From Asticcacaulis taihuensis (GTDB lineage: Bacteria > Pseudomonadota > Alphaproteobacteria > Caulobacterales > Caulobacteraceae): a DNA stretch of 64,000 bases. Position numbers and translations under genes: made by a program. The notes under the pieces were generated by a model. That model was not told the DNA's origin. It did no database searches and saw nothing but the letters and a program-made list of their open reading frames with translations. Below, piece after piece: positions 61,485-64,000 of the stretch; position 1 is the first letter of the stretch, and each line of letters opens with the position of its first letter. The DNA lies in NCBI RefSeq assembly GCF_900100255.1, contig NZ_FMTS01000002.1, positions 25,400-89,399 of the forward strand. Direction: 5' to 3'.

Positions 61485-64000
61485 ATGCGCACCGATACGC
61501 CCCAGCCGATCAAACTCAGCGACTACAAGGCCCCCGACTTCCTGATTCCGGCCACGGAACTGGCGTTCGATCTCGCGCCCGAAACGACGCGGGTCAAGGC
61601 CCGGCTGACGATCAAACGGCAGGGTGCAGCCGATGCTCCCCTGATCCTGATGGGCGAGCGCCTCAAGCTGATCAGCGTCGCCATCGACGGCCAGCCGGTC
61701 GACTATACCACCACCGACGAAACCCTGACCATCGCTTCTGTCCCCGACCAGTTCGTGCTGGAAACCGAGGTCGAGATCGATCCGCTGAACAACAAGACGC
61801 TGGAAGGGCTTTACATGTCCTCCGGCCGTTACTGCACCCAGTGCGAAGCCGAGGGCTTCCGCAAGATCACCTGGTATCTCGACCGCCCCGACAGCCTCTC
61901 AAAATACCGCGTCCGCATAGAGGCGCCGAAGGCCGGTTTCCCGCACCTCCTCTCCAACGGAAATCTGCTGGAAAAAGGCGATTTGCCGGACGGCAAACAC
62001 TACGCCCTGTGGGAAGATCCGTTTTTCAAGCCGTGCTACCTGTTCGCCCTGGTGGCCGGCGAACTGGACGTACTCGAAGACTCGACTGTCACCATGTCCG
62101 GCCGCACGGTGGATTTGAAAATCTATGTCGATACAGGAATGCGCGACCGCGCCGCCTACGCCATGGACGCCCTCAAGCGTTCGATGAAATGGGACGAAGA
62201 GGTCTATGGCCGCGAATACGACCTGGACCTGTTCATGATCGTGGCCGTGCGCGATTTCAACTTCGGCGCCATGGAAAACAAGGGACTGAACGTCTTCAAT
62301 GCTTCGCTGCTGCTGGCCGACCCGACCACCGCCACCGACGCCGATTACGAGCGTATCGAGTCGGTCATCGCCCACGAATATTTCCACAACTGGTCCGGCA
62401 ACCGCGTCACCTGCCGCGACTGGTTCCAGCTCTGCCTCAAAGAGGGTTTGACCGTTTTCCGCGACCAGGGATTCTCGGCCGATATGCGCGGCCACGCCGT
62501 CGCGCGCATCAAGGACGTCCGCGCCTTACGCGCCCGCCAGTTCCCGGAAGATTCAGGCCCCCTGGCCCACAGTGTGCGGCCGTCTTCCTATGTCAAGATC
62601 GACAATTTCTACACCGCCACCATCTATGAAAAGGGCGCGGAAATTGTCGGGATGCTGAAAACCCTGGCCGGTCCGGCGGTCTATCGCCAGGCGCTCGACC
62701 ACTATTTCGAGCACAACGACGGCACCGCCGCAACGCTGGAGGATTTTCTCGCCAGCTTCCACGCCGTCACCGCCGACAATCCGCAACTGCGCGCCGACCT
62801 CAGCGCCATGATCGACTGGTACACCCAGGCCGGCACGCCGCAGGTGCGCATCTCCCAGCACTATGATGCCGCCGCCAAAACCCTGACCCTGACCTGCCTC
62901 CAGGTCACGGCGCCGACCCCCGGCCAGCCGGAAAAGAAGCCCCTGCCCATCCCGATCCGCCTGGCCGTGCTGGATGAAGACGGCGCGCCCCAGGCGCCCT
63001 TCAACACACCGGACAATGTTTCCTGGCTGTTCATCCTGCGCGATGCCCAGGCCGAGATGGTGATCCGCAATATCGAAATGCCGCCGGTGCTTTCGGCGCT
63101 GCGCCATTTCTCGGCCCCCGTCACCCTGCATCTCGACGAGCCACAATCGCACGCCTTCGCCCGCTTCAAAGGCGACAGCGACCCCTTCAACCGCTGGGAG
63201 GCGGCGCAAGGGCTGGCCAAGGCCATTATGCTCGACGAAATCCCCGATGAAGCTCTGATCGACGCCTTCGCGCAGGGGCTGGAAGCGACCTTGCGCGACG
63301 ACCGGCTGGATGACGCCTTCAAGGCCCTGATCCTGGGCCTGCCGACCGAGGCCGACCTGGCACAGAGCCAGTCTCCGATCGATCCGGCTTTCCTGCATCA
63401 TAACCGGAAACGCTTTAAAGCAGCCCTTTCGCTGCGCCTGCATGACACCCTGCGCGACCTTTACAATGCCCTGCCGGTGGCCAATACCTTCAGCCCCGAT
63501 GCCGCCTCGGCCGGCAACCGCGCCCTGCGCAATGCCCTGCTCGACCTGCTGCTGGCCGGCTTTGATTTAAGCCAAAATCCGGGCGAACTGACCCTGCTGG
63601 CCGAGGCGCATTTCAAGGCCGCTACCAACATGACCGACATGATCGGCGGCCTCATCGCGCTTACCCATGTGCAGGGCGCGCCCTACCAGAACGCGCTCGA
63701 CGCCTTCTACGCCCGCTTCAGACATGAGCCGCTGGTCATCGACAAATGGTTTTCGCTGCAGGCGGCAGCACCGCATCCGGATACCCTGGCGCGCGTTCAG
63801 GCCCTCAGCCATCACCCCGATTTCGACGCCAAAACGCCCAATCGCTGGCGCGCCCTCGTGCAGGGCTTCGCCAATAACCAGAGCGTCTTCCATGCCCCTG
63901 ATGGCGGCGGCTATGCCTTCCTGGTCGAGCAGATCCTGGCGGTCGACGCCTTCAACCCCATGACCGCGGCGCGTCTGGTCGAACCGCTCAGCCGTTACCG
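61485..64000 (+). CDS. pepN: aminopeptidase N (M1 family), 3' end beyond the window
   Basis: The first 838 codons are present. GAMEN (261-265) is the exopeptidase motif; HEYFH (297-301) with Glu320 (LCLKEGLTVFRDQ) gives the zinc site HExxH-x18-E. N-terminal TTRVKARLTIKR and the LEGLYMSSGRYCTQCEAEGF block are typical of the gammaproteobacterial/alphaproteobacterial PepN type. It removes N-terminal residues from peptides in the cytoplasm. No signal peptide. No stop before the end of the window. Confidence 0.95.
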   Translation, partial: MRTDTPQPIKLSDYKAPDFLIPATELAFDLAPETTRVKARLTIKRQGAADAPLILMGERLKLISVAIDGQPVDYTTTDETLTIASVPDQFVLETEVEIDPLNNKTLEGLYMSSGRYCTQCEAEGFRKITWYLDRPDSLSKYRVRIEAPKAGFPHLLSNGNLLEKGDLPDGKHYALWEDPFFKPCYLFALVAGELDVLEDSTVTMSGRTVDLKIYVDTGMRDRAAYAMDALKRSMKWDEEVYGREYDLDLFMIVAVRDFNFGAMENKGLNVFNASLLLADPTTATDADYERIESVIAHEYFHNWSGNRVTCRDWFQLCLKEGLTVFRDQGFSADMRGHAVARIKDVRALRARQFPEDSGPLAHSVRPSSYVKIDNFYTATIYEKGAEIVGMLKTLAGPAVYRQALDHYFEHNDGTAATLEDFLASFHAVTADNPQLRADLSAMIDWYTQAGTPQVRISQHYDAAAKTLTLTCLQVTAPTPGQPEKKPLPIPIRLAVLDEDGAPQAPFNTPDNVSWLFILRDAQAEMVIRNIEMPPVLSALRHFSAPVTLHLDEPQSHAFARFKGDSDPFNRWEAAQGLAKAIMLDEIPDEALIDAFAQGLEATLRDDRLDDAFKALILGLPTEADLAQSQSPIDPAFLHHNRKRFKAALSLRLHDTLRDLYNALPVANTFSPDAASAGNRALRNALLDLLLAGFDLSQNPGELTLLAEAHFKAATNMTDMIGGLIALTHVQGAPYQNALDAFYARFRHEPLVIDKWFSLQAAAPHPDTLARVQALSHHPDFDAKTPNRWRALVQGFANNQSVFHAPDGGGYAFLVEQILAVDAFNPMTAARLVEPLSRY

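Overview
The window looks like a chromosomal segment of an alphaproteobacterium of the family Caulobacteraceae, most plausibly Asticcacaulis or a close relative. This is inferred from the GC content (about 60 percent by eye), a zwf-pgl-edd-glk Entner-Doudoroff operon of the Caulobacter type, many exported glycan-degrading enzymes with LacI and GntR regulators, and a TonB receptor. No rRNA, tRNA, transposase, integrase or phage gene was seen.

Layout. 1-11.5 kb: glucuronoxylan and uronate use (end of kduI, kduD, a FadR-type regulator, a GH35-like secreted enzyme, mannonate dehydratase, hexuronate MFS porter, GH67 alpha-glucuronidase, GH3 beta-xylosidase with a PA14 insert). 11.5-19.6 kb: a 55-residue small gene, a DHA2 drug-efflux-type MFS, a mercuric-reductase-like flavoprotein, a fused EgtB-EgtD ergothioneine enzyme, and a betaine-type ABC importer whose binding protein and permease are fused. 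19.6-25.5 kb: an AT-rich island, an ECF sigma factor and five exported proteins that together resemble a divergent Fap functional-amyloid system: coiled-coil outer-membrane pore, Asn/Ser/Asp repeat protein, small amyloid-like protein, C39-like peptidase, accessory protein. 25.5-29 kb: an M14 carboxypeptidase and an S9-family protein lacking its catalytic serine.

29-41.3 kb: a LacI regulator, then cytochrome c, DUF1080, gluconate-dehydrogenase-type subunit 3 and GMC oxidoreductase, facing an operon of MFS porter, Gfo/Idh oxidoreductase, TIM-barrel isomerase and esterase. This looks like a 3-keto-glycoside pathway. Both operons carry the same LacI-type operator (TGTAATCGATTACA or one mismatch). 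A TonB receptor follows. 41.5-44 kb: type B carboxylesterase and a MarR/SnoaL divergent pair with two operators.

44-56.6 kb: glucose supply and the Entner-Doudoroff route. An SSS sodium/sugar symporter and a GH3 beta-glucosidase feed glucose to glk-zwf-pgl-edd-eda. A LacI regulator sits at the end of the run, and four near-identical operators (TGACAGCGTTGTCA type) lie at the GH3, zwf and lacI promoters and at a rightward promoter that ends in a strong terminator, a candidate regulated small RNA. 56.7-64 kb: mazEF, ppc, an unknown 186-residue protein and most of pepN. Several families of palindromic intergenic repeats are scattered through the window.
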